64,000 bases of DNA from Cololabis saira (GCF_033807715.1 NC_084590.1:6066827-6130826); one strand, 5' to 3'; counted from the first letter of the stretch, positions 10,363 through 20,970 are shown. The notes: a model not told the origin generated them from the sequence alone. Program-made: numbers and translations.

Positions 10363-10549
10363 CATAATTACAATTTATTTAATCTAACCCTGGAATGTCA
10401 TCAGACATGTGATGTCATTGATGATGTCACCAGTCTCACACCGAGTAAAATCCATCTCAGTGACCAGAACAGCAGTGGAGGTGATTCCTTTCTGCTAGCC
10501 TTCAACCTGGACTCTACACTTCAAACAAACTTCATAAATGTGACTTCAG

Positions 10550-10622
10550 CACCCAACGTGGGGCTCGAACCCACAACCCTGAGATTAAGAGTCTCATGCT
10601 CTACCGACTGAGCTAGCCAGGC
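10550..10622 (-). tRNA. tRNA-Lys(CTT), copy 6 (variant)
   Basis: C72 to T and C4 to T give G-U wobbles in the acceptor stem (GCCTGGC/GTTGGGT). A further change at the 5' side of the T-stem reads GTTGTGGG instead of GTCGTGGG. The fold is preserved but weakened. Confidence 0.75.
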
Positions 10623-10989
10623 TTCAGATGCTAGAAAATACGAACAATAATCGAAAAGTGTCTGTAATGTCAGGTTTAATCAGTGTTTCAGAGAAACCAG
10701 TTTTCCGTCTGGACTCCTCTGGACACCACCCAGACAGTTGAATGACAACATGTGACTAAACTTGTGATTTTCTAGTTTTTCGAAATTGTAGATGCTCACA
10801 AATTGGCTATTTCGGAGGTGTCCATTTTTTAGGAGTTGGTGCAGTTGGAAGCCAACTACCTGGTGATGATGTCACCTACTCTCGTCCACTTGGCATTATG
10901 AGACAATTGGAGCGCATCTCAAGTTCAGCTTGACTACGTCAAAATCTGTGTAGAACTGGCGGTTATCAGGATGCTATGCTCCTCAAGCT

Positions 10990-11041
10990 TCGGTTCATCG
11001 CAAATGCAAAAGGTCTCTGGTCTGAGTCTTACAGGCTGGAC
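10990..11041 (+). pseudogene. tRNA-Val-like pseudogene, copy 7 (5' half deleted)
   Basis: Same deletion junction as copy 6, so the 914-bp unit was itself duplicated. Confidence 0.5.
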
Positions 11042-11219
11042 CTCTGGATCAGGACTGACGAGTGAACAGAACATCCACAGTTTTATCTTAGAAAAACATC
11101 ATCAATTAAAGCTTTTTTAGCAGGCCAACGGCAACTGGTGTGTGGAGGAGTCATTTTCATCCTATTGACCTTTGTTCACTTGTATCAGTCATGTATGTCC
11201 ATTGTACCAAATAGCTGGT

Positions 11220-11276
11220 CTCTCCATCGGGGAATCGAACCCCAGGCACAGATACTGCCCACTATACTAACATTGT
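11220..11276 (-). pseudogene. anticodon-less tRNA-Asp-like sequence, copy 7
   Basis: 57 nt; CAGGCACAGA variant. Confidence 0.7.
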
Positions 11277-11463
11277 CATAATTACAATTTATTTAATCTA
11301 ACCCTGGAATGTCATCAGACATGTGATGTCATTGATGATGTCACCAGTCTCACACCGAGTAAAATCCATCTCAGTGACCAGAACAGCAGTGGAGGTGATT
11401 CCTTTCTGCTAGCCTTCAACCTGGACTCTACACTTCAAACAAACTTCATAAATGTGACTTCAG

Positions 11464-11536
11464 CACCCAACGTGGGGCTCGAACCCACAACCCTGAGATT
11501 AAGAGTCTCATGCTCTACCGACTGAGCTAGCCGGGC
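11464..11536 (-). tRNA. tRNA-Lys(CTT), copy 7 (variant)
   Basis: Carries the C72 to T and GTTGTGGG changes of copy 6 but keeps C4. Confidence 0.8.
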
Positions 11537-12040
11537 TTCAGATGCTAGAAAATACGAACAATAATCGAAAAGTGTCTGTAATGTCAGGTTTAATCAGTGT
11601 TTCAGAGAAACCAGTTTTCCGTCTGGACTCCTCTGGACACCACCCAGACAGTTGAATGACAACATGTGACTAAACTTGTGATTTTCTAGTTTTTCGAAAT
11701 TGTAGATGCTCACAAATTGGCTATTTCGGAGGTGTCCATTTTTTAGGAGTTGGTGCAGTTGGAAGCCAACTACCTGGTGATGATGTCACCTACTCTCGTC
11801 CACTTGGCATTATGAGACAATTGGAGCGCATCACAAGTTCAGCTTGACTACGTCAAAATCTGTGTAGAACTGGCGGTTATCAGGATGCTATGCTCCTCAA
11901 GCTAGCTATAGCTAGCTAGTGCAAAATGTCCCACTATCTATGTCTCTACATACATGTCTAGATGGTTTTGTATAAGATTAAGGGGGAATAGAAACTAAAT
12001 TATTGAATGAATTGAATCATGATCAATAACCTGCTGCACA

Positions 12041-12123
12041 GTTTCTGTAGTGTAGTGGTTATTCGGTTCATCGCAAATGCAAAGGTCGCAAAAAGTCTCT
12101 GGTCTGAGTCTAACAGGCTGGAC
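12041..12123 (+). pseudogene. tRNA-Val-like pseudogene, copy 8
   Basis: 83-nt inserted form. Confidence 0.55.
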
Positions 12124-12301
12124 CTCTGGATCAGGGCCGACGAGTGAATAGAACATCCACAGTTTTATCTTAGAAAAACTTCATCAATTAAAGCTTTTTT
12201 AGCAGGCCAACAGCAACTGGTGTGTGGAGGAGTCATTTTCATCCTATTGACCTTTGTTCACTTGTATCAGTCATGTATGTCCATTGTACCAAATAGCTGG
12301 T

Positions 12302-12358
12302 CTCTCCATCGGGGAATCGAACCCCAGGCCCAGATACTGCCCACTATACTAACATTGT
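12302..12358 (-). pseudogene. anticodon-less tRNA-Asp-like sequence, copy 8
   Basis: 57 nt; CAGGCCCAGA variant. Confidence 0.7.
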
Positions 12359-12545
12359 CATAATTACAAATTATTTAATCTAACCCTGGAATGTCATCAG
12401 ACATGTGATGTCATTGATGATGTCACCAGTCTCACACCGAGTAAAATCCATCTCAGTGACCAGAACAGCAGTGGAGGTGATTCCTTTCTGCTAGCCTTCA
12501 ACCTGGACTCTACACTTCAAACAAACTTCATAAATGTGACTTCAG

Positions 12546-12618
12546 CGCCCAACGTGGAGCTCGAACCCACGACCCTGAGATTAAGAGTCTCATGCTCTAC
12601 CGACTGAGCTAGCCGGGC
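12546..12618 (-). tRNA. tRNA-Lys(CTT), copy 8 (T-stem variant)
   Basis: One T-stem C to T change (GAGCTCCAC instead of GAGCCCCAC) turns a G-C into a G-U pair. Shared with copy 11. Confidence 0.85.
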
Positions 12619-13111
12619 TTCAGATGCTAGAAAATACGAACAATAATCGAAAAGTGTCTGTAATGTCAGGTTTAATCAGTGTTTCAGAGAAACCAGTTTT
12701 CCGTCTGGACTCCTCTGGACACCACCCAGACAGTTGAATGACAACATGTGACTAAACTTGTGATTTTCTAGTTTTTCGTAATTGTAGATGCTCACAAATT
12801 GGTGTCCATTTTTTAGGAGTTGGTGCAGTTGGAAGCCAACTACCTGGTGATGATGTCACCTACTCTCGTCCACTTGGCATTATGAGACAATTGGAGCGCA
12901 TCTCAAGTTCAGCTTGACTACGTCAAAATCTGTGTAGACCTGGCGGTTATCAGGATGCTATGCTCCTCAAGCTAGCCTATAGCTAGCTAGTGCAAAATGT
13001 CTCACTATCTATGTCTCTACATACCTGTCTAGATGGTTTTGTATAAGATTAAGGGGGAATAGAAACTAAATTATTGAATGAATTGAATCATGATCAATAA
13101 CCTGCTGCACA

Positions 13112-13194
13112 GTTTCTGTAGTGTAGTGGTTATTCGGTTCATCGCAAATGCAAAGGTCGCAAAAGGTCTCTGGTCTGAGTCTAACAGGCTGGAC
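13112..13194 (+). pseudogene. tRNA-Val-like pseudogene, copy 9
   Basis: 83-nt form with GCAAAAGGTC instead of GCAAAAAGTC. Confidence 0.55.
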
Positions 13195-13371
13195 CTCTGG
13201 ATCAGGACTGACGAGTGAACAGAACATCCACAGTTTTATCTTAGAAAAACTTCATCAATTAAAGCTTTTCTGGCAGGCCAACGGCAACTGGTGTGTGGAG
13301 GAGTCATTTTCGTCCTATTGACCTTTGTTCACTTGTATCAGTCATGTATGTCCATTGTACCAATAGCTGGT

Positions 13372-13429
13372 CTATCCATCGGGGAATCGAACCCCAGGCA
13401 CAGATACTGCCCCACTATACTAACATTGT
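13372..13429 (-). pseudogene. anticodon-less tRNA-Asp-like sequence, copy 9
   Basis: 58 nt with an extra G in the D-loop region (GTGGGGCAG) and one change in the acceptor 3' strand (CTATCC). Confidence 0.65.
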
Positions 13430-13599
13430 CATAATTACGAATTATTTAATCTAAGAATGTGATGTCATTGATGATGTCACCAGTCTCACACCGAGTAAAA
13501 TCCATCTCAGTGACCAGAACAGCAGTGGAGGTGATTCCTTTCTGCTAGCCTTCAAACTGGACTCTACACTTCAAACAAACTTCATAAATGTGACTTCAG

Positions 13600-13672
13600 C
13601 GCCGAACGTGGGGCTCGAACCCACGATCCTGAGATTAAGAGTCTCATGCTCTACCGACTGAGCTAGCCGGGC
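13600..13672 (-). tRNA. tRNA-Lys(CTT), copy 9 (mismatched acceptor)
   Basis: GTTCGGC in the 3' acceptor strand creates a C4-C69 mismatch, and GGATCG replaces GGGTCG ahead of the T-stem. Anticodon and loops are intact. Efficiency is doubtful. Confidence 0.65.
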
Positions 13673-14176
13673 TTCAGATGCTAGAAAATACGAACAATAA
13701 TCGAAAAGTGTCTGTAATGTCAGGTTTAATCAGTGTTTCATAGAAACCAGTTTTCCGTCTGGACTGCTCTGGACACCACCCAGACAGTTGAATGACAACA
13801 TGTGACTAAACTTGTGATTTTCTAGTTTTTCGAAATTGTAGATGCTCACAAATTGGCTATTTCGGAGGTGTCCATTTTTTAGGAGTTGGTGCAGTTGGAA
13901 GCCAACTACCTGGTGATGATGTCACCTACTCTCGTCCACTTGGCATTATGAGACAATTGGAGCGCATCACAAGTTCAGCTTGACTACGTCAAAATCTGTG
14001 TAGAACTGGCGGTTATCAGGATGCTATGCTCCTCAAGCTAGCTATAGCTAGCTAGTGCAAAATGTCCCACTATCTATGTCTCTACATACCTGTCTAGATG
14101 GTTTTGTATAAGATTAAGGGGGAATAGAAACTAAATTATTGAATGAATTGAATCATGATCAATAACCTGCTGCACA

Positions 14177-14259
14177 GTTTCTGTAGTGTAGTGGTTATTC
14201 GGTTCATCGCAAATGCAAAGGTCGCAAAAAGTCTCTGGTCTGAGTCTAACAGGCTGGAC
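14177..14259 (+). pseudogene. tRNA-Val-like pseudogene, copy 10
   Basis: 83-nt inserted form. Confidence 0.55.
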
Positions 14260-14437
14260 CTCTGGATCAGGGCCGACGAGTGAATAGAACATCCACAGTT
14301 TTATCTTAGAAAAACTTCATCAATTAAAGCTTTTTTAGCAGGCCAACAGCAACTGGTGTGTGGAGGAGTCATTTTCATCCTATTGACCTTTGTTCACTTG
14401 TATCAGTCATATATGTCCATTGTACCAAATAGCTGGT

Positions 14438-14494
14438 CTCTCCATCGGGGAATCGAACCCCAGGCCCAGATACTGCCCACTATACTAACATTGT
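14438..14494 (-). pseudogene. anticodon-less tRNA-Asp-like sequence, copy 10
   Basis: 57 nt; CAGGCCCAGA variant. Confidence 0.7.
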
Positions 14495-14681
14495 CATAAT
14501 TACAAATTATTTAATCTAACCCTGGAATGTCATCAAACATGTGATGTCATTGATGATGTCACCAGTCTCACACCGAGTAAAATCCATCTCAGTGACCAGA
14601 ACAGCAGTGGAGGTGATTCCTTTCTGCTAGCCTTCAACCTGGACTCTACACTTCAAACAAACTTCATAAATGTGACTTCAG

Positions 14682-14754
14682 CGCCCAACGTGGGGCTCGA
14701 ACCCACGACCCTGAGATTAAGAGTCTCATGCTCTACCGACTGAGCTAGCCGGGC
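14682..14754 (-). tRNA. tRNA-Lys(CTT), copy 10
   Basis: Canonical sequence. Confidence 0.95.
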
Positions 14755-15258
14755 TTCAGATGCTAGAAAATACGAACAATAATCGAAAAGTGTCTGTAAT
14801 GTCAGGTTTAATCAGTGTTTCAGAGAAACCAGTTTTCCGTCTGGACTCCTCTGGACACCACCCAGACAGTTGAATGACAACATGTGACTAAACTTGTGAT
14901 TTTCTAGTTTTTCGAAATTGTAGATGCTCACAAATTGGCTATTTCGGAGGTGTCCATTTTTTAGGAGTTGGTGCAGTTGGAAGCCAACTACCTGGTGATG
15001 ATGTCACCTACTCTCGTCCACTTGGCATTATGAGACAATTGGAGCGCATCACAAGTTCAGCTTGACTACGTCAAAATCTGTGTAGAACTGGCGGTTATCA
15101 GGATGCTATGCTCCTCAAGCTAGCTATAGCTAGCTAGTGCAAAATGTCCCACTATCTATGTCTCTACATACCTGTCTAGATGGTTTTGTATAAGATTAAG
15201 GGGGAATAGAAACTAAATTATTGAATGAATTGAATCATGATCAATAACCTGCTGCACA

Positions 15259-15341
15259 TTTTCTGTAGTGTAGTGGTTATTCGGTTCATCGCAAATGCAA
15301 AGGTCGCAAAAAGTCTCTGTTCTGAGTCTAACAGGCTGGAC
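15259..15341 (+). pseudogene. tRNA-Val-like pseudogene, copy 11
   Basis: 83-nt form; first base changed (CACATTTTCTG) and a further change GTCTCTGTTC. Confidence 0.5.
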
Positions 15342-15519
15342 CTCTGGATCAGGGCCGACGAGTGAATAGAACATCCACAGTTTTATCTTAGAAAAACTTC
15401 ATCAATTAAAGCTTTTTTAGCAGGCCAACAGCAACTGGTGTGTGGAGGAGTCATTTTCATCCTATTGACCTTTGTTCACTTGTATCAGTCATGTATGTCC
15501 ATTGTACCAAATAGCTGGT

Positions 15520-15576
15520 CTCTCCATCGGGGAATCGAACCCCAGGCCCAGATACTGCCCACTATACTAACATTGT
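15520..15576 (-). pseudogene. anticodon-less tRNA-Asp-like sequence, copy 11
   Basis: 57 nt; CAGGCCCAGA variant. Confidence 0.7.
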
Positions 15577-15763
15577 CATAATTACAAATTATTTAATCTA
15601 ACCCTGGAATGTCATCAGACATGTGATGTCATTGATGATGTCACCAGTCTCACACCGAGTAAAATCCATCTCAGTGACCAGAACAGCAGTGGAGGTGATT
15701 CCTTTCTGCTAGCCTTCAACCTGGACTCTACACTTCAAACAAACTTCATAAATGTGACTTCAG

Positions 15764-15836
15764 CGCCCAACGTGGAGCTCGAACCCACGACCCTGAGATT
15801 AAGAGTCTCATGCTCTACCGACTGAGCTAGCCGGGC
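15764..15836 (-). tRNA. tRNA-Lys(CTT), copy 11 (T-stem variant)
   Basis: Same C to T T-stem variant as copy 8, exactly 3,218 bp away. Confidence 0.85.
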
Positions 15837-16329
15837 TTCAGATGCTAGAAAATACGAACAATAATCGAAAAGTGTCTGTAATGTCAGGTTTAATCAGTGT
15901 TTCAGAGAAACCAGTTTTCCGTCTGGACTCCTCTGGACACCACCCAGACAGTTGAATGACAACATGTGACTAAACTTGTGATTTTCTAGTTTTTCGTAAT
16001 TGTAGATGCTCACAAATTGGTGTCCATTTTTTAGGAGTTGGTGCAGTTGGAAGCCAACTACCTGGTGATGATGTCACCTACTCTCGTCCACTTGGCATTA
16101 TGAGACAATTGGAGCGCATCTCAAGTTCAGCTTGACTACGTCAAAATCTGTGTAGACCTGGCGGTTATCAGGATGCTATGCTCCTCAAGCTAGCCTATAG
16201 CTAGCTAGTGCAAAATGTCTCACTATCTATGTCTCTACATACCTGTCTAGATGGTTTTGTATAAGATTAAGGGGGAATAGAAACTAAATTATTGAATGAA
16301 TTGAATCATGATCAATAACCTGCTGCACA

Positions 16330-16412
16330 GTTTCTGTAGTGTAGTGGTTATTCGGTTCATCGCAAATGCAAAGGTCGCAAAAGGTCTCTGGTCTGAGTCT
16401 AACAGGCTGGAC
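16330..16412 (+). pseudogene. tRNA-Val-like pseudogene, copy 12
   Basis: 83-nt form with the GCAAAAGGTC variant of copy 9. Confidence 0.55.
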
Positions 16413-16589
16413 CTCTGGATCAGGACTGACGAGTGAACAGAACATCCACAGTTTTATCTTAGAAAAACTTCATCAATTAAAGCTTTTCTGGCAGGCCAAC
16501 GGCAACTGGTGTGTGGAGGAGTCATTTTCGTCCTATTGACCTTTGTTCACTTGTATCAGTCATGTATGTCCATTGTACCAATAGCTGGT

Positions 16590-16647
16590 CTCTCCATCGG
16601 GGAATCGAACCCCAGGCACAGATACTGCCCCACTATACTAACATTGT
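16590..16647 (-). pseudogene. anticodon-less tRNA-Asp-like sequence, copy 12
   Basis: 58 nt with the extra G of copy 9 but a normal CTCTCC acceptor strand. Confidence 0.65.
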
Positions 16648-16817
16648 CATAATTACGAATTATTTAATCTAAGAATGTGATGTCATTGATGATGTCACCA
16701 GTCTCACACCGAGTAAAATCCATATCAGTGACCAGAACAGCAGTGGAGGTGATTCCTTTCTGCTAGCCTTCAACCTGGACTCTACACTTCAAACAAACTT
16801 CATAAATGTGACTTCAG

Positions 16818-16890
16818 CGCCGAACGTGGGGCTCGAACCCACGATCCTGAGATTAAGAGTCTCATGCTCTACCGACTGAGCTAGCCGGGC
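16818..16890 (-). tRNA. tRNA-Lys(CTT), copy 12 (mismatched acceptor)
   Basis: Same C4-C69 mismatch and GGATCG change as copy 9, 3,218 bp away. Confidence 0.65.
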
Positions 16891-17394
16891 TTCAGATGCT
16901 AGAAAATACGAACAATAATCGAAAAGTGTCTGTAATGTCAGGTTTAATCAGTGTTTCATAGAAACCAGTTTTCCGTCTGGACTCCTCTGGACACCACCCA
17001 GACAGTTGAATGACAACATGTGACTAAACTTGTGATTTTCTAGTTTTTCGAAATTGTAGATGCTCACAAATTGGCTATTTCGGAGGTGTCCATTTTTTAG
17101 GAGTTGGTGCAGTTGGAAGCCAACTACCTGGTGATGATGTCACCTACTCTCGTCCACTTGGCATTATGAGACAATTGGAGCGCATCTCAAGTTCAGCTTG
17201 ACTACGTCAAAATCTGTGTAGAACTGGCGGTTATCAGGATGCTATGCTCCTCAAGCTAGCTATAGCTAGCTAGTGCAAAATATCTCACTATCTATGTCTC
17301 TACATACCTGTCTAGATGGTTTTGTATAAGATTAAGGGGGAATAGAAACTAAATTATTGAATGAATTGAATCATGATCAATAACCTGCTGCACA

Positions 17395-17477
17395 GTTTCT
17401 GTAGTGTAGTGGTTATTCGGTTCATCGCAAATGCAAAGGTCGCAAAAGGTCTCTGGTCTGAGTCTAACAGGCTGGAC
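17395..17477 (+). pseudogene. tRNA-Val-like pseudogene, copy 13
   Basis: 83-nt form with GCAAAAGGTC. Confidence 0.55.
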
Positions 17478-17655
17478 CTCTGGATCAGGACTGACGAGTG
17501 AATAGAACATCCACAGTTTTATCTTAGAAAAACTTCATCAATTAAAGCTTTTCTGGCAGGCCAACGGCAACTGGTGTGTGGAGGAGTCATTTTCGTCCTA
17601 TTGACCTTTGTTCACTTGTATCAGTCATGTATGTCCATTGTACCAAATAGCTGGT

Positions 17656-17713
17656 CTCTCCATCGGGGAATCGAACCCCAGGTACAGATACTGCCCCACT
17701 ATACTAACATTGT
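17656..17713 (-). pseudogene. anticodon-less tRNA-Asp-like sequence, copy 13
   Basis: 58 nt with the extra G; CAGGTACAGA variant. Confidence 0.65.
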
Positions 17714-17883
17714 CATAATTACGAATTATTTAATCTAAGAATGTGATGTCATTGATGATGTCACCAGTCTCACACCGAGTAAAATCCATCTCAGTGACCA
17801 GAACAGCAGTGGAGGTGATTCCTTTCTGCTAGCCTTCAACCTGGACTCTACACTTCAAACAAACTTCATAAATGTGACTTGAG

Positions 17884-17956
17884 CGCCCAACGTGGGGCTC
17901 GAACCCACGACCCTGAGATTAAGAGTCTCATGCTCTACCGACTGAGCTAGCCGGGC
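17884..17956 (-). tRNA. tRNA-Lys(CTT), copy 13
   Basis: Canonical sequence; last unit of the array and the first in the direction of its own transcription. Confidence 0.95.
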
Positions 17957-18163
17957 TTCAGATGCTAGAAAATACGAACAATAATCGAAAAGTGTCTGTA
18001 ATGTCAGGTTTAATCAGTGTTTCAGAGAAACCAGTTTTCCGTCTGGACTCCTCTGGACACCACCCAGACAGTTGAATGACAACATGTGACTAAACTTGTG
18101 ATTTTCTAGTTTTTCGTAATTGTAGATGCTCACAAATTGGATATTTCGGAGGTGTCCATTTTC

Positions 18164-18319
18164 ATAGCTTCATGGCTGTCCGTACCAGGCAGGATATCTG
18201 CGACCTCAGCTACACAGTCAAGTTATCATACCAGGCTGTGATACCACACATGACCATACTTGACCAAAAAAAAAAAATATATATATATATATTTTTTTTT
18301 AAATAATAGTGATGCATCG
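18164..18319. other. array right flank with A-run and TA tract
   Basis: Array homology ends at GGTGTCCATTTT. Unique sequence follows, then a poly(A)-(TA)n-poly(T) tract at about 18265-18302. No gene seen. Confidence 0.4.
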
Positions 18320-18958
18320 AATGTTCGGCCGAAAGGGGGGTCTGGGGCGCGGGCCTCTGGTGGCCCCTGGGGGGCGGTGGGGCCCTGTCCCTGGCCGGTG
18401 GGGGCCTTGGGGGCCTATGGGGGGGTTGCCTCATGGCGGTGGGGTGGCTGGGGGGGGCTCGGGCGGGGGGGCGGTGGCTTGGGCATCTCCGGTTTTCCCG
18501 GGAGGGGCTGGGCCGTGGGCGTGGGGGTCCCGCTCGGAGGGCCCGGCCCTGCCTGGGTGGGGGGTGGCTGTCTGCGCTGGGGGGGCATTGCTGCCTTGGT
18601 CCTCCGTCGCTGGGCGGGGGCCGAGTGCCCCTGCGGATGTGGGGACTCCGTGACCCTTGGGGTGTCCGCCGGGGTGGCCCCGGGGGGGGGGGGTGGGGCC
18701 GGGTCCGGGGATCGGGCCTCCCCTGACCGGGGGATGCACGGGCGGGCGCGGCGGCGGGGTGGCACCATTCCCAGGTGTCTATGTCTTATGTTGTCAGTAT
18801 GAATGGGGGGATGTTGGACCGTTTCCCCCTCCGTCTGGGGGCTCCGGCGGCGCCGGGGGCGCCCGTGGAGGTACGGTGTGGCCCTGGCCCGGCTCGGAGG
18901 GCCCTGGCCCGGCTCGGAGGGCCGGCCCCCGTCTACTGGATGGCCGGTGGGGGATTTT
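18320..18958 (+). other. strand-asymmetric G-rich tract (~640 bp)
   Basis: The plus strand has dozens of runs of four or more G with very few A. GGCCCTGGCCCGGCTCGGAG is directly repeated at 18879 and 18898. All frames are Gly/Pro/Arg/Trp low-complexity and none looks like a protein. Composition is reminiscent of the GC-rich tail after the L1 fragment at 52376, but I cannot align them by eye. Strong potential for G-quadruplexes. Confidence 0.6.
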
Positions 18959-19317
18959 AACACAATATGGTTGTTTTCATATCATTGCACAAATGTCTCC
19001 ACTTCAGAGCCATAGTCAAGCTGGCTGCCATCACTGCCAAGTAGGCCCAGTATGGCTGTTTCAACTTAATGATGTTCCCATGATGGGTGATCAGTGGAGA
19101 TGGACTCACTTTTGAAGCCTAGTGGTCATTTCGGGGACTGCACATTCTGCCATCTCCGTGTTGGCATCTAATAAGCAAGATAAATGTAACCCCTTGGTGG
19201 GGTACAGCCCCAAATGGGCTAAAATGGACGGAAAAAATATCTAACCTGACAGGCAGTGCTGGATTCATTACCCAAGAAAGTTATATCTATTCCTGATAAC
19301 ATTACAAAAATATTATT
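18959..19317. other. stretch without recognised gene
   Basis: Ordinary AT-balanced sequence with no ORF of note. The last ~60 bp lead into the GGGCCCGAGCAC repeat. Confidence 0.3.
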
Positions 19318-20830
19318 AGGGCCCGAGCACTGAAAGTGCAAAGGCCCTGTTGTATCTGTAGGAATTTTTTTTCTTCTCATTTTTATTTTTCCGACGAAAA
19401 GAGGGCCTTTTGGCCCCCTTAAACGTGCCCCAAAAGTCACCAAATTTTGCACGCAAGCCAGGCCTGGCGAAAAATTTGATATTTAATGGTTTGCATTAAT
19501 GGGCGTGGCCTAATGGTTCAACAGCGCCCCCTAGAAAACTTCGTGCCTCAAGCCCCACAATACGGTTTGACGTACATGCACAAAAATCAGTACACACCTG
19601 TATCAGGTGGCAACTTAAAGAAAAGTCTCTTGGTGCCATGGCCGAAACCAAACAGGAAGTCGGCCATTTTGAATTAATCGTGTAATTTTGGTGCAATTTA
19701 TGCCATTTCCTCGGCTACTTTTTCGCCCAAACCGTAACGTGCACCCAGGTGTGTTATACATCAAATTGTGCATCTCAATCCTGCGGCGATGCACATTACT
19801 TTCCTCAGTAAAAAGCGTTACCGTGGCGACGATAGATGCCAAAAAGCGCGCCCACCCTTCATCTGATTGGTTCATATTTGATAGTTCCCCAAAAGTCACC
19901 AAATTTTGCACGCAAGCCAGGCCTGGTAAAAAATTTGATATTTCAAGGTTTGCATTAATGGGCGTGGCCTAATGGCTCAACAGCGCCCCCTAGAAAACTT
20001 TGTGCCTCAAGCCCCACAATACGGTTTGATGTACATGCACAAAAATCGGTACACACCTGTATCATGTCGAAACTTAAAGAAAAGTCTCTTGGTGCCATGA
20101 ACGAAGACCGAACAGGAAGTCGGCCATTTTGAATTATTCGTGTAATTTTGGCGCAATTTATGACATTTCTTCGGCCGTTTCTTCGCCCGAACCGTAACGT
20201 GCACCCAGGTGTGTTATACATCAAAATGTGCGTCTCGATCCTGCGACGATGCGCATTACTTTTTCAGTCAAAAGCGTTACCGTGGCGACGATAGACGCCA
20301 AAAAAAGCGCGCGCCCCCTTCATCTGATTGGTCCATATTTGATGGTTCCTACTTTCTGCCTTTTGAATGGTTTGACGTAAAGAGTCGTGGGTGGTGTCAT
20401 TGGACTTGGTTTTGAGTCCTTGAACATAATTGGTGAAAATTAGCATTGCCCCATCTTCTGATTGGTCGATTGGCACGTTACGGTTCGGGCTGCATTAACG
20501 ACCAAAGAAATGGCATAAATTGCGCCAAAATTACACGATTAATTCAAAATGGCCGACTTCCTGTTCGGTTTTGGCCATGGCGCCAAGAGACTTTTTTTTA
20601 AGTTGCGACATGATACAGGTGTGTACCGATTTTTGTTCATGTACGTCAAACTGTATTGTGGGGCTTGAGGTACGAAATTTTCTAGGGGGCGCTGTTGAGC
20701 CAATAGGCCACACCCATTAATGCAAACCATTAAATATCAAATTATTCGGCAGCCTGGCTTGCGTGCAAAATTTGGTGACTTTTGGGGAACTATCAAATAT
20801 GGACCAATCAGATAAAGGGGGGGCGTTGCT
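19318..20830. repeat. GGGCCCGAGCAC dispersed repeat: two direct copies plus one inverted copy
   Basis: It opens with a hairpin-forming AGGGCCCGAGCAC...GTGCAAAGGCCC. A module with AAAAGTCACCAAATTTTGCA, GGGCGTGGCCTAATGG, CAGCGCCCCCTAGAAAACTT and AGGAAGTCGGCCATTTTGAA occurs at about 19430-19880 and 19890-20340, and inverted at about 20478-20812. A further copy is at 50468. Coding potential is absent. This is a common fish dispersed repeat; I cannot name its class with certainty. Confidence 0.75.
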
Positions 20831-20970
20831 GCTAACGTTAGGTCTGGCTGCACTCTCGACCGGGTGCTTTGGGTTTATGTGGTAGGCTAACCTTGAGCTG
20901 CTTTGGTGGTGAGCAAAGTCCTTTCCACAAAGAACACATATCACTCTCCCTTCATCAAAGGTGCCGTCAG
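20831..20970 (-). pseudogene. hAT-type transposase fragment, BED zinc finger (distal piece)
   Basis: On the minus strand the frame reads GTFDEGRVICVLCGKDFAHH then QSSSRLAYHINPKHP, a BED zinc finger (CxxC ... HxxxxH) as found at the N-terminus of hAT transposases and ZBED proteins. The upstream residues lie across a SINE at 21522-21585. No further transposase is recognisable, so this is a fragment. Confidence 0.7.

Larger units (their letters stand above)
1885..18163. repeat. tandem array of a ~1.08-kb unit carrying tRNA-Lys, tRNA-Asp-like and tRNA-Val-like sequences
   Basis: Starts of successive tRNA-Lys copies are 4674, 5982, 7472, 8554, 9636, 10550, 11464, 12546, 13600, 14682, 15764, 16818 and 17884. 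Spacings are 1308, 1490, then 1082, 1082, 914, 914, 1082, 1054, 1082, 1082, 1054 and 1066. The 914-bp units lack about 168 bp around the tRNA-Val-like 5' half. The 1490 spacing includes an extra truncated unit joined near 6530. The first unit (1885-2683) continues after the inserted transposon at 4504. Its terminal variant GGATATTTCGG recurs only in the last unit (about 18139), so the array edges resemble each other. Confidence 0.95.

Noticed and set aside
1885..18163. CRISPR-like or other defence array suggested by regular repeats
   Set aside because: Units are ~1.08 kb with tRNA genes, no short repeat-spacer structure; the genome is eukaryotic.
18210..19115. Gly/Pro/Arg-rich ORFs in the G-rich tract
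   Set aside because: Composition-driven open frames in all phases, without domain, Kozak or splice support.
19486..20730. Repeated small proteins in the GGGCCCGAGCAC repeat
   Set aside because: Frames recur on both strands of a non-coding dispersed repeat, with no domain.
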